Shown: piece by piece, positions 36,111-44,835 of the stretch
Numbering within the stretch: the stretch's first letter is position 1
Layout: the number at the start of each line of letters is the position of its first letter
NCBI RefSeq assembly: GCF_051201685.1
Contig: NZ_CP179213.1
Span: 2,480,001 to 2,544,000, forward strand
Length of the DNA: 64,000 nt
DNA from: Luminiphilus sp051201685
GTDB taxonomy: Bacteria; Pseudomonadota; Gammaproteobacteria; Pseudomonadales; Halieaceae
Direction: 5' to 3'
The notes under the pieces: generated by a model
Told to the model about the DNA's origin: nothing
Databases searched by the model: none
The model's input: the letters and a program-made list of their open reading frames with translations, nothing else
Translations under genes and position numbers: made by a program

Positions 36111-36608
36111 CTACTCCACTCGGCTAATGACCGCCCGATTCGACTCCATGGCGCCACCATTCATGATGGTACTACTAACCACCACAGAGCCACTGTCGAC
36201 GTCGGAGAGGTTGTAGTTCATGGAAGCCACATAATTATGATGCTCGGCATGAAGCCCCGTATCTGCGGCTAAGGTGAGATCCACCGACCCGTCTGCAATT
36301 GAAGCGGTAAACTCAGGTTCAGTACCTAGAGAACAATAATGCGTGACTTTCAGTTGGCCGTCTTGCTCCGAGTAAGTCGTCAGCATTTCAACGCCGTCTT
36401 CAACCAGGGTTTCAACCATAGTGTTGCCGTCAGAGATCAAGCGAAACGTTGATCGTGTCTCAACAACTTCACCCGTAGAGCGCGTCAACATGCCCTCCCA
36501 GGAACCTTCCATTTGCTTCATTTGTCCAAAAGCCGATTCATCTTCGGCAGATGCCAGTGCGGTCATTGAAGCTAAACCCACAATCAGTAATCGAATCATT
36601 ATTTTCAT
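36111..36608 (-). CDS. Secreted protein of unknown function, lipocalin-like
   Basis: A 165-residue protein with a signal peptide (MIRLLIVGLASMTALASAED). The mature part begins MKQMEGSWEGMLTRSTGE and is made of alternating beta strands, like small calycin/DUF1579-type proteins that begin with 'L-x-G-x-W-x-G'. The ATG at 36608 has an AAGGA site about 8 bases upstream. It is transcribed alone. I do not recognise a closer family. Confidence 0.65.
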   Translation of the reverse strand: MKIMIRLLIVGLASMTALASAEDESAFGQMKQMEGSWEGMLTRSTGEVVETRSTFRLISDGNTMVETLVEDGVEMLTTYSEQDGQLKVTHYCSLGTEPEFTASIADGSVDLTLAADTGLHAEHHNYVASMNYNLSDVDSGSVVVSSTIMNGGAMESNRAVISRVE

Positions 36609-36985
36609 TATTATTTTCCTTTTTCGGCACGAATGTCTTTATTCGAGCCCCGAGCCTACCCAAGTCACCAAGCAATCACAAACAGCAGCCATCGGCAGCC
36701 TAATGGCGCTTAGTCAGGCGTCTATTCAATATTGAAGGACCCCAGTGAGAGGCATGGCTTCTAGCGAAACCAGCGGCTTGCACACCTGCCCTCGCGTCAG
36801 CCAGCTATCTCACCAACCGTGCTGGCAATCACCCAGCCACTCATGCTGCCACCCATCCCGGCACTCATGAAAGCAAAGCAATCGCTTTTATCGATCTAAT
36901 TTACTTAAAAAAGTTAGTTTTACGATCATGACTTTTTGATCATCCTTAGCGCCCTCGAAATTTATGTAGAAAAGGGAGTCCTTCA
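36609..36985. other. Intergenic stretch upstream of the peroxiredoxin gene
   Basis: About 375 bases between divergent genes; both promoters should be here. A 23-codon minus-strand open frame rich in Gly, Ser and Met is present near 36797-36868 and looks like a gene fragment at best. The last 100 bases are AT-rich. Confidence 0.35.
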
Positions 36986-37513
36986 GTGAATCGATCAGTA
37001 CCTAACACCTCATTCCAGACCCGCGTGCGAGATGAATCAATAGGCGGAGACAACCCCTTCCGCTGGGAAACAGTGTCGTCGGACGCTATTTTCAAAGGAC
37101 GGACAGTGGCTCTGTTTTCGCTACCCGGCGCTTTCACACCGACCTGCTCCACCAGTCACTTGCCCCGTTATGAGGAACTTTGTGAGGAGTTTTATGCCGC
37201 CGGAGTAGACGAGGTTGTTTGCCTATCGGTAAACGATGCTTTTGTTATGTACAAATGGGGGCGTGAGCAGGGCGCAGAAAAAGTGCGGCTGCTACCCGAC
37301 GGCAACGGTGAGTTCACTCGAAAGATGGGCATGCTGGTCGACAAATCTAACCTTGGCTTTGGTATGCGCTCATGGCGCTACTCAATGTTGGTTCGCGATG
37401 GTGTCATTGAAAAGCTGTTCGAAGAACCTGGCTTCGCTGACAACTTTGAAGAAGACCCATTTACGGTGTCTGATGCCGATACATTGCTTGAGTACCTGAA
37501 AACGGGCGAGTAA
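36986..37513 (+). CDS. Peroxiredoxin (Prx5-like)
   Basis: A 175-residue thiol peroxidase. The active-site motif LPGAFTPTCSTSHLPRYEE puts the peroxidatic Cys at residue 54, preceded by the Prx5-type Pro/Thr environment. Arg of the active site is in the MRSWRYSMLVRDGVIEKLF region. There is no fused glutaredoxin domain. The start is a GTG at 36986 with GGGAG about 8 bases before it; the next possible start would cut the conserved beginning. It probably reduces peroxides with glutathione/glutaredoxin or thioredoxin. Confidence 0.9.
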   Translation: MNRSVPNTSFQTRVRDESIGGDNPFRWETVSSDAIFKGRTVALFSLPGAFTPTCSTSHLPRYEELCEEFYAAGVDEVVCLSVNDAFVMYKWGREQGAEKVRLLPDGNGEFTRKMGMLVDKSNLGFGMRSWRYSMLVRDGVIEKLFEEPGFADNFEEDPFTVSDADTLLEYLKTGE

Positions 37514-37546
37514 CGCTTTGGTGCCATCGCCATAAGTAAAGGCAGT

Positions 37547-37580
37547 GCGAGCCCAAGCAAGAAGTCCTGCTCGGGCTCGC
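37547..37580 (+). terminator. Long hairpin after the peroxiredoxin gene
   Basis: An 8-bp stem (GCGAGCCC/GGGCTCGC) continues after one mismatch with 4 more pairs around a short loop. It starts 33 bases after the stop. No T tract follows, so it may be a factor-dependent terminator or a message-stabilising element. Confidence 0.45.
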
Positions 37581-37659
37581 CTCAACAACCCTCGGCCCAA
37601 AGGTGCCCGCTTATAAATAAGATTCAATCACTAACGGGTAAATCAGGTGCGCTTAACGC

Positions 37660-38736
37660 ATGGTGGCTTGTGGCGGTATGAGCCGTTACTCTGATTACGT
37701 GTTTCAACCCTGGGTAGCCACCATGTCGACAGGAGAGGTCGCAGAAAAATCACGCTATAGAAATGCGGTGATAGCGGCGCTGTTAGAGCGCGATGCAGCC
37801 AAAGACCTTAGGCGCATTGATCAACGTCTCTTGGACTATGCTCACCGAGAACCCATACAAACTCAGCGCGCCATTGATATTGACGCACCTCGTTACACCT
37901 TAACTGAAAGTCAACAAGTTCCAGAGGTGCATGCCTCAGAATTTGAAGTTAACCACCTGAGGGCTGCCATGGCCTCCCGCGGCTGCCTTATTGTAAGGGA
38001 GCTCTTTAACAGCACGACCATGACTGATTATTGCCGGGTCATTGATCTCGCAATGGAGCCTGCAAAACACAGCGATACGCAGGAGGAACATTCAGCGCGC
38101 CTGGCTACGATCTTTTCTAATCCACCCCCCCAATTGGCATCACGCCTACCAGAACCCAATTTGAGCTATGCCCGAAAGTTCCACCGTGACGGTGGCTCAG
38201 CCATGTGTGTCGAGTCTGCCAGTGTCAGCGAGCATTTACTCGAACTTTATAAGTCGGTGGGCATCAAACAACTCGTTACTGATTATCTAGGGGAAGCACC
38301 CTGCCTCTCTGCTTTAAAGTGGGTGTTGAGGCGCCCAACCTTACCGATCAATAGAAACGGCTGGCATCAGGACGGGGCGTTTATGGGCGAGGGCATCAAC
38401 AGTCTAAATATGTGGATCGCTGCTAATCGTTGTGGTGGCAAGTCGGGAGCTCCGGGAATGGATTTACTGCCCCAGCGCCTCACAGAAATTCTAGGCGCAG
38501 GGGAAGGCGAAGCTGTTTTTGACTGGTCCGTGAGTGATGACGCGATGACAACATCGCAATCCAGCCATGAAATCACAGCGCCGGTATTTGAAGCTGGGGA
38601 CGCATTATTTTTTGACCATTTTCTCTTGCACCGAACGCAATATGGCGGCGACTTTATAAGGCCACGTTATGCCATCGAAACTTGGTTTTTTGGCTCAAAA
38701 AATTTCCCTAGCAATCAAGTACCCTTAAGCTGGTAA
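37660..38736 (+). CDS. PhyH-type Fe(II)/2-oxoglutarate dioxygenase, copy 1
   Basis: A 358-residue oxygenase of the phytanoyl-CoA dioxygenase family. The iron-binding H-x-D is His236/Asp238 in GWHQDGAFMGEG, the distal His324 is in FFDHFLLHRTQYG, and the 2-oxoglutarate-binding Arg is in RPRYAIETWFF. It should hydroxylate a small substrate or lipid/sugar group using oxygen. The start could also be at 37678 or 37723. The protein at 40965-41990 shares the same motifs and ending, so they are paralogs. It opens the glycan-type cluster. Confidence 0.82.
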   Translation: MVACGGMSRYSDYVFQPWVATMSTGEVAEKSRYRNAVIAALLERDAAKDLRRIDQRLLDYAHREPIQTQRAIDIDAPRYTLTESQQVPEVHASEFEVNHLRAAMASRGCLIVRELFNSTTMTDYCRVIDLAMEPAKHSDTQEEHSARLATIFSNPPPQLASRLPEPNLSYARKFHRDGGSAMCVESASVSEHLLELYKSVGIKQLVTDYLGEAPCLSALKWVLRRPTLPINRNGWHQDGAFMGEGINSLNMWIAANRCGGKSGAPGMDLLPQRLTEILGAGEGEAVFDWSVSDDAMTTSQSSHEITAPVFEAGDALFFDHFLLHRTQYGGDFIRPRYAIETWFFGSKNFPSNQVPLSW

Positions 38737-38790
38737 CCCGGATCAGGCTACAGCACCTGCCATATCCAAGCCAAAAAAGGCGCATTTTAG

Positions 38791-39930
38791 CTACGCGGGC
38801 AACCGACGTTTCAAATTTAGGCCAGGTAATTCGACGTATTTATAGGTAAATAGCGACGCCAATAAACTTAGTGACAAAGCCGCGAACGTCAAAAGATAAA
38901 ATGTTAGGGACTGAGAAAAGGCTGCGCCAAGCCGCTCTTTTGCGGGATACATTAGATAAAATAAAACAGGCACGTGCCAAAGGTACAGCGAGTAAGAAAT
39001 TTTGCCCACTACAGCCAGTACTGGGTTGATCAACACTCCGTAAAAAAAAGGTTTGGTCAGTGTAAGCACTAGCACCACGATGCTCCAAAGTATGGCCTCA
39101 TAAGTATGATGCTGGTGCCAATTGGACTCTGACCGCCACTCCCCCAGCGACACGCTGTGTTGCAACACCATGCCGTTAACGTATAACGCAAGCAATATCG
39201 CTACAGCGCCTACCCCAGAAATCCAGTTAGCGCTCAACATTGGCACCTGTCTCGCACGCACAAAGATCCACGCTGAAAACATACCCAACAAAAATGCGGG
39301 TAGTCGGCCAAACAGCGACTTAGTAAGCAGGTAAGACCTGACATTTTCATCCGAAGGATTGTCTAGGACTTGGGTGATGTAAAAGACCGCCCACAGTAAA
39401 AGCCCCAGTAGAGAAATTAGGCGAAGCTTCATGCCGGTTGCCAAGAGCCACATGAGCAACGGGAGGAGCAGATAAAATTGCACCTCAGTAACAAGCGTCC
39501 ACCAGACAACGCTAAACGGAAATATTTCGAAACCGACGAACTGAAAGGTAAATGCCTTAAACCCGTTGTCCCAGGAACCCGACACAACGCAGGCCAGAAG
39601 CACCGCAACGTAATACAATGGCACGATCCGTAAAACCCTAGCCGTGTAATAATTCTTTAGGCTAGGCATAGCGACCTCAGACGATTGCATGGCACTTAAC
39701 CATGGAATGCTCAGCAAAAAGCCACTGATCACAAAAAAAAGCGTGACGCCTGTCCTTCCGGCAGCGACGTAGGAAAACCAAAGCGAAGGCTCTGAACCGG
39801 CGCTGCCACCACTGATGCCCCAAGCATGGAAAAAGAAAACCAGTAAAATAGCCCAACCGCGGAGCGCGTCAATTTGACTAAGGTAACCGCCCCCTCTGAT
39901 ACCACTCTGCAATGAAAACCAGCTGAACAT
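38791..39930 (-). CDS. Acyltransferase 3 family membrane protein (OafA/YrhL-like)
   Basis: A 379-residue integral membrane acyltransferase with about ten helices. The conserved beginning IDALRGWAILLVFFFHAWGI and the FFVISGFLLSIPWL motif identify the family, which O-acetylates sugars of lipopolysaccharide, capsule or other glycans. The ATG at 39930 has AAGGAG five bases upstream and is preferred over the open frame to 39957. It is divergent from the glycosyltransferase gene at 40035, in line with a role in modifying a surface glycan. Confidence 0.88.
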   Translation of the reverse strand: MFSWFSLQSGIRGGGYLSQIDALRGWAILLVFFFHAWGISGGSAGSEPSLWFSYVAAGRTGVTLFFVISGFLLSIPWLSAMQSSEVAMPSLKNYYTARVLRIVPLYYVAVLLACVVSGSWDNGFKAFTFQFVGFEIFPFSVVWWTLVTEVQFYLLLPLLMWLLATGMKLRLISLLGLLLWAVFYITQVLDNPSDENVRSYLLTKSLFGRLPAFLLGMFSAWIFVRARQVPMLSANWISGVGAVAILLALYVNGMVLQHSVSLGEWRSESNWHQHHTYEAILWSIVVLVLTLTKPFFYGVLINPVLAVVGKISYSLYLWHVPVLFYLMYPAKERLGAAFSQSLTFYLLTFAALSLSLLASLFTYKYVELPGLNLKRRLPA

Positions 39931-40034
39931 ACAACTCCTTGCCATTTTTAAAACCAACAGATTTTTAGTAACTGTCTACAACGGATAAACTGACACGATG
40001 ATTTAAACCCTAGCCTTACTTTAGAGGTCATCCA

Positions 40035-40955
40035 TTGAAACATAACGATACCCATTCACCTCCAACATTATCTGTCATCGTAATCGCCTACGACATGGCT
40101 AGAGAGATTCCGAGAACCCTTCAATCATTGGCGCGTACCTACCAGCAAGAAGCTGAAAACCTCGATTACGAAATCATTGTCGTTGATAACGGGTCGCCAA
40201 TCCCCCTTGATGAAAATAGTTGGCGCCACATTGATGCTCCGGTGACGCTTATTCGTATTGACAATGCCCACCCCTCACCTGCGATGGCCATTAACACCGC
40301 TGCAGAAATTGCGCGGGGAGAATGGCTTTGCCTCATGGTTGACGGAGCACACGTATTAACGCCGGGTGTTTTTCAATTTGCCTTGGCCGCTGGTCGCGCC
40401 TTTGCCGAAGCGGTTGTTGCTGTGCGGTACTTTTTTCTGGGCCCTGACGAACAAAATCATTCGATTGCCAACGGCTACTGCCAAGCTGAAGAAGACAGTT
40501 TATTAGACTCGATCCAATGGCCAGCCGATGGCTATCGCTTGTTTGAAATTGGAACGCCTTTCAGGGCGGGAGCCACCAGCGCAAACTGGCTGCACAAAAT
40601 GTTTGAATCTAACTGCCTTTTTATACGACGCTCCAGATTTGAAACGCTGGGGGGCATGGACAAAGACTTTGATTTACCCGGTGGCGGCTTTGTCAACCTC
40701 GATTTCTATAAGCGAGCCTGCGATAGCGAGGGCGCAACGCGGGTTCAATTGATCGGTGAAGGCAGCTTCCACCAGATACACGGCGGAACCACCACCAATG
40801 TCACCATGGAACAGCGGCAGAACCGTACTCAAACCTACCAAAAGCAGTACGATAAACTCCGCAGCAATGCCTCAGTCACCTCTAACAAGCCAGTGATGTA
40901 CGTGGGTCACCTACCCAGCGACAGATCTCGTATCCACCGACACTTTAAGGGCTAA
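40035..40955 (+). CDS. Family 2 glycosyltransferase, copy 1
   Basis: A 306-residue GT-A glycosyltransferase. It begins with the nucleotide-sugar fold (LSVIVIAYDMAREIPRTLQS) and carries VDNGSP and the DxD-position motif LMVDGAHVLTPG. Later motifs are GGGFVNLDFYKRACDSEGAT and GEGSFHQIHGGTTTN. The start is a TTG at 40035 with GAGG seven bases upstream; later ATGs would cut the fold. The same order of motifs occurs in the protein at 44836-45858, so the two are paralogs. No membrane segment is seen, so it acts in the cytoplasm on a nucleotide sugar and an unknown acceptor. Confidence 0.85.
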   Translation: MKHNDTHSPPTLSVIVIAYDMAREIPRTLQSLARTYQQEAENLDYEIIVVDNGSPIPLDENSWRHIDAPVTLIRIDNAHPSPAMAINTAAEIARGEWLCLMVDGAHVLTPGVFQFALAAGRAFAEAVVAVRYFFLGPDEQNHSIANGYCQAEEDSLLDSIQWPADGYRLFEIGTPFRAGATSANWLHKMFESNCLFIRRSRFETLGGMDKDFDLPGGGFVNLDFYKRACDSEGATRVQLIGEGSFHQIHGGTTTNVTMEQRQNRTQTYQKQYDKLRSNASVTSNKPVMYVGHLPSDRSRIHRHFKG

Positions 40956-40964
40956 ACAACTCGC

Positions 40965-41990
40965 CTAAAACAGTATCGGCTGCTGCTTGGCAGGCGCACG
41001 AGACTCGGCAAAAAACCAAGATTCCAGGGCATATCGTGGCAACGTATCGTTAGGGCCTTCAGCAGTCCGATGCAAACAATAATGGTCAAAAAAGATTGCA
41101 TCGCCGGGCTGGAAATGAGGGCACACTAGGGGTCGGTCCTGTGCAATCTTTTCAACCAGCTTTGGGCCCACCGTCCAATCGAACCACGCGCCACACGTTC
41201 CAGTTTCATGTATCTTGCGTCGACTATCGGCGACTAGCTCAAGTCCTGGAGACTGAGCACCCTCACCACATTCAGACAACGCAACCCACAGGTTAATCGA
41301 TTTAATATCCTGCCCCATAAACCGACCATCCTGATGCCACCCTTTATTTCCGCCCTTCATAGGCGGTACAGCTCGAAGAACCCACTTCCTCACAGACAGT
41401 ACGGCAGCCTCGTTGAAGTAGTCTTGCAGCATTTCACGCAGGCCTAATTGGGAGTAGAAGTCGATCAACTTTGCAGCCGTTATCGGCGAGTCCACCGCCC
41501 ACACCGATCCGTAGTCGGAGGACAGATCCCCACCGCCAATTCTTGCCGGTCCTTTCGGACCTTTTGCAACATACTCTGAACGACGGAACCATGACTCACT
41601 CCCAGATTGCTCCTCGGAAAAACGCTGAGGGGACTTTAAGCTGTTGGAGATGCATGCCTTGAAGTCATTTACCTTATCACCATCCATCAAATTCCGAACA
41701 ATAATACCGCCTTTCCCAAAAACCCCAGCCTTGAGAGCAGCTGCACTTAACTGGTTTCTGTTTATTTCGGGAAAGCCGATCTTTTTTTCAAAACGATCAT
41801 CGTGATCAGGTGACCATAGCACCGGGTCGATCGGGAGTTTTCTTCCGCCCAAAATACGAAGGTCGATCATCGCTGCAGCTTGCTCTAGCAGCTGGTCAGC
41901 TCCAAAGCGCTCCTCAAGATGCTGCAAATGCTGCTGAATATCGCTCAGCTCACTGAGGCTCTCATTATTTTCAAACATATTGCCACTCAT
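40965..41990 (-). CDS. PhyH-type Fe(II)/2-oxoglutarate dioxygenase, copy 2
   Basis: A 341-residue dioxygenase with H-x-D at His219/Asp221 (GWHQDGRFMGQDIKSINLWV), a distal His in FFDHYCLHRTAEG, and Arg in LPRYALESWFF. It is a paralog of the 37660 gene, but its N-terminal 70 residues differ and are mostly helical. It lies convergent to the glycosyltransferase (9 bases apart) and downstream of the sulfatase/glycosyltransferase operon on the same strand. Substrate unknown. Confidence 0.82.
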   Translation of the reverse strand: MSGNMFENNESLSELSDIQQHLQHLEERFGADQLLEQAAAMIDLRILGGRKLPIDPVLWSPDHDDRFEKKIGFPEINRNQLSAAALKAGVFGKGGIIVRNLMDGDKVNDFKACISNSLKSPQRFSEEQSGSESWFRRSEYVAKGPKGPARIGGGDLSSDYGSVWAVDSPITAAKLIDFYSQLGLREMLQDYFNEAAVLSVRKWVLRAVPPMKGGNKGWHQDGRFMGQDIKSINLWVALSECGEGAQSPGLELVADSRRKIHETGTCGAWFDWTVGPKLVEKIAQDRPLVCPHFQPGDAIFFDHYCLHRTAEGPNDTLPRYALESWFFAESRAPAKQQPILF

Positions 41991-42078
41991 GATTTTTCCC
42001 TGTTAGCTCCCGGCTCTCAGCCTAGCTCTCGTGACAATATGTTGCATTGGAGCCGGTAGTTTAGCGACCTTACCAAAC

Positions 42079-43998
42079 TCAAAATACACCCCTGACAGCT
42101 CGCTCGCAATTTAGAGTGCTTAGCGCGGAGACACTGTTATCTAGCCAAGCATCAGACGAACTGTGGTCTAACAGCATTTCATTCAAAATAACGGGTCGTC
42201 CCAGAAAACCTGAAAAACGCGACTGTCCTAAACGGTTGTGCCCCAGTGTGGTCGCTAACTCATATCCCTCTAAGGGCAGTTCGAAGGTGTTTATGACGGC
42301 AGAATCGACCCGCTTCTGATCAACATAAAGCATCAGCGTCGCCCTCTTATCACTGGGAAATGCAAACGCATGATTAAAATATCCCGTCAAAATAATTTTC
42401 GAGCACTCGCCAACGTCTGGCGCTTCCGCTTCGACTTCAACCCCCAGCACATTTGCCACCAGACGATTGTTTTCAATATACATTTGCCAATGTCCCTGCT
42501 GGCCTGCGATCAATTGACGTCCCAAAGGTGTCACTTCAGCACTTCGCTTAATTGGAATCGCAAAAGTGAACCCGTTAAATCCCAGCGATCGCTGAAATAA
42601 ATCGCCTGTTAAAGTACCTGCGCCCTGAGCATTGACCTTCGAATTTAAGGTTTTAAGCTCACGTTGCCCCACATGCCAATCTCTGAATTGATTCTGTAAG
42701 TCACCAATATCAGCCGAACCGGCAGAGACCTTCCGTCGAACATGCCCGTCTGGATCGGCGGCCAACTCCAGCAATTCAGGATCCATGCCAAAGGATCGGG
42801 TGATGCGCTGATCCCCATCTCGATTAAGAAGTGACCATGAAGGGGCCCGGGGTGGGCCATTCTGCCAATACAAGGCCTTTCTCTGAATGCTCTCATCAAA
42901 AAATAACGGCCATAAATTGCGACCCGGGAGCCCGCCACTCGTATGACCAGTTACGAGTGATTCAAGGGTTGGAAAATAATCGAGATAAGACACCGTCTCA
43001 TCAATCACCACATTCTTTGGGATCACATCTGACCACCGCATGAGTAAGGGCGTACGTAACCCGCCCTCAGTAAACGTATTTTTGACCCCTATAAAGGGCT
43101 TATTACTCTGCAATTGCTTCTCTGTTCCCCCATTGTCACTGACCAGAATGACAAGCGTCGATCGCGTTAAATCAGACGCATCTAGGGTTGCGAGTACACG
43201 ACCTACAGCCGCATCGACCTGCATGAGCATGGCGTTGTATTTACCCTCAGGCGTGTCGGGAAATTTTCTGGCAAAGCGTGTTGCTGGTCTGAGCGGGGTA
43301 TGGGGAAGGTAGGTCCAATAATTGATAAACCAGGGTTGCTCTTGATCCCTTATCCGACCCAGCAAATCAATCGCCTCTTCAACCAAAATATCACTCAAAT
43401 GCCCAGACTGCTGCTCAAAAGCCCCGTTATCTCGCTGCAATAGGGGATTCACGTAGGTGGGTCGCTTTAGGTTATAGCCGGCGTCTGTATGCGGACCGCG
43501 CAGTAAAAATTGGTCGAGAAAACCAAAAAAACTATCAAACCCCTGCTGGATAGGCCAAGCCTGATCGCTGGCGAAACCGAGGTGCCATTTACCGACGTGG
43601 TGGGTGGTGTAACCCGCTGCGCGCAGCATGTCAGGCAGTGTAATCACCTCCGGTGAAATACCCCTGCCTGCGGGACGAAAGCCCAGGGAAGCCGGATAGC
43701 GTCCCGTTAAAATACCCGCTCTCGTTGCAGAGCAAGTGCTATCCACGTAGTTTCTTGTAAAACGAGCACCCTGAGACGCTAATTGATTAAGATTGGGTGT
43801 ATGGCCCACAGAGGCGCTATTGGCCCCTAAGTCGTTGAAGCCCAAGTCATCCAAAACAATGAACAAAATATTGGGGCGAGGACGCTCGTTCTTACCACTT
43901 TCACTGCCCACCGTCAGAGCGCTCAAAGCAGATGATGCAAGCAGCGCGAAAAATAAAAACACAAAAGAACGAAGTGCCTCCCGGGGCCTCGTAATCAT
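42079..43998 (-). CDS. Secreted sulfatase with C-terminal accessory region (CxAxR type)
   Basis: A 639-residue sulfatase. Start at ATG 43998 places a signal peptide (SFVFLFFALLASSALSA) at the N-terminus; the longer frame to 44154 overlaps the methyltransferase gene and lacks a signal. The formylglycine site is CSATR at 89-93, again Ala for Pro. Metal ligands are in FIVLDDLGFND and LVSDNGGTEK, and GKWHLG holds catalytic Lys/His. After the sulfatase fold (about 40-440) comes a C-terminal region of about 200 residues resembling a beta-sandwich (EVTPLGRQLIAGQQGHWQMY) that may bind a sugar. It ends the sulfotransferase-glycosyltransferase-methyltransferase operon. Confidence 0.87.
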   Translation of the reverse strand: MITRPREALRSFVFLFFALLASSALSALTVGSESGKNERPRPNILFIVLDDLGFNDLGANSASVGHTPNLNQLASQGARFTRNYVDSTCSATRAGILTGRYPASLGFRPAGRGISPEVITLPDMLRAAGYTTHHVGKWHLGFASDQAWPIQQGFDSFFGFLDQFLLRGPHTDAGYNLKRPTYVNPLLQRDNGAFEQQSGHLSDILVEEAIDLLGRIRDQEQPWFINYWTYLPHTPLRPATRFARKFPDTPEGKYNAMLMQVDAAVGRVLATLDASDLTRSTLVILVSDNGGTEKQLQSNKPFIGVKNTFTEGGLRTPLLMRWSDVIPKNVVIDETVSYLDYFPTLESLVTGHTSGGLPGRNLWPLFFDESIQRKALYWQNGPPRAPSWSLLNRDGDQRITRSFGMDPELLELAADPDGHVRRKVSAGSADIGDLQNQFRDWHVGQRELKTLNSKVNAQGAGTLTGDLFQRSLGFNGFTFAIPIKRSAEVTPLGRQLIAGQQGHWQMYIENNRLVANVLGVEVEAEAPDVGECSKIILTGYFNHAFAFPSDKRATLMLYVDQKRVDSAVINTFELPLEGYELATTLGHNRLGQSRFSGFLGRPVILNEMLLDHSSSDAWLDNSVSALSTLNCERAVRGVF

Positions 43999-44026
43999 CA
44001 AGAGGTCGAATCGATAGCCGTCTACC

Positions 44027-44830
44027 TCAGCCACCACCATCTTTAACCTGCTCGGTGCTTTTACCCTGCCCGCCTTTCGCTTTGTTACCAGCAGCCATCG
44101 CTTTAAATTTTGTCGCTTGCCGCCTTGCCTCAAGAAAGTGCGCAGCATGAACATATAACTGCCTTAATTTTTGCTGCTCTTCCTCATTTCCAGAAAACAA
44201 CAGGTCAAGAAGCTGATTTTTTGAATCGGCACCACCCGGTTTTCGCAAAACCCCCAAGCCAAAGCCATGGTTGAATCTAAAAATCTCTGGCTCAGTTTGA
44301 AGCAACTCGTCAAAAAACTTCCAAGCCCCAAAATCTTTTATTCGGGCCATGACATCATGGAATAAAACAATACCCCCGGGCTTAACCTTAGGGTACCAAT
44401 TTGTAAAATCCTCTTTAACCGCTTCGTAGGTGTGCAGACCATCGATATGAAGCAAATCTAACGATCCATCACTAAAGTGCACCAAGGCCTCGTTGAAATA
44501 CGTGCGCATCAAGTAAGCGATGCCACGGTAATGGTCTCGGGCATAAGTCGCGACGTCGTTATATATCGAATCATCATATCCGTCGGTATGGACATCACCC
44601 TCCCAACTGTCAATGGCGTAGGCAACACCATCAATATCGTGCTCCACCATGGCCTGGCAAAATGTAAAAAATGATAGCCCGTTATAAACGCCCAACTCGA
44701 CAACCATTTTGGGAGAAAGCGCCTCAACCAAGTCGTAAGCAAAGGGCAGATGATCAACCCAAGTACTGAAGACCATTCGCTTGGGTTCAAAGCGCTGCAA
44801 CGACGCGGGAAAATACACGCGAGGTTCCAT
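44027..44830 (-). CDS. Class I SAM-dependent methyltransferase
   Basis: A 267-residue methyltransferase of the Methyltransf_24/TylF-like group. The SAM motif VVELGVYNGLSFFTF is near residues 40-54; DLLHIDGLHTYEAVKEDFTN and GGIVLFHDVM follow as in macrocin-type O-methyltransferases that act on sugars. A Lys/Gly-rich tail (about 245-267) is an extension. The ATG at 44830 lies just after the preceding glycosyltransferase stop; a TTG at 44839 overlapping that stop is an alternative. The operon context suggests methylation of a sugar residue. Confidence 0.85.
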   Translation of the reverse strand: MEPRVYFPASLQRFEPKRMVFSTWVDHLPFAYDLVEALSPKMVVELGVYNGLSFFTFCQAMVEHDIDGVAYAIDSWEGDVHTDGYDDSIYNDVATYARDHYRGIAYLMRTYFNEALVHFSDGSLDLLHIDGLHTYEAVKEDFTNWYPKVKPGGIVLFHDVMARIKDFGAWKFFDELLQTEPEIFRFNHGFGLGVLRKPGGADSKNQLLDLLFSGNEEEQQKLRQLYVHAAHFLEARRQATKFKAMAAGNKAKGGQGKSTEQVKDGGG

Positions 44831-44835
44831 TGAGT

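Noticed and set aside
43999..44154. Upstream extension of the second sulfatase
   Set aside because: The extra residues are basic, overlap the methyltransferase gene and would bury the signal peptide.
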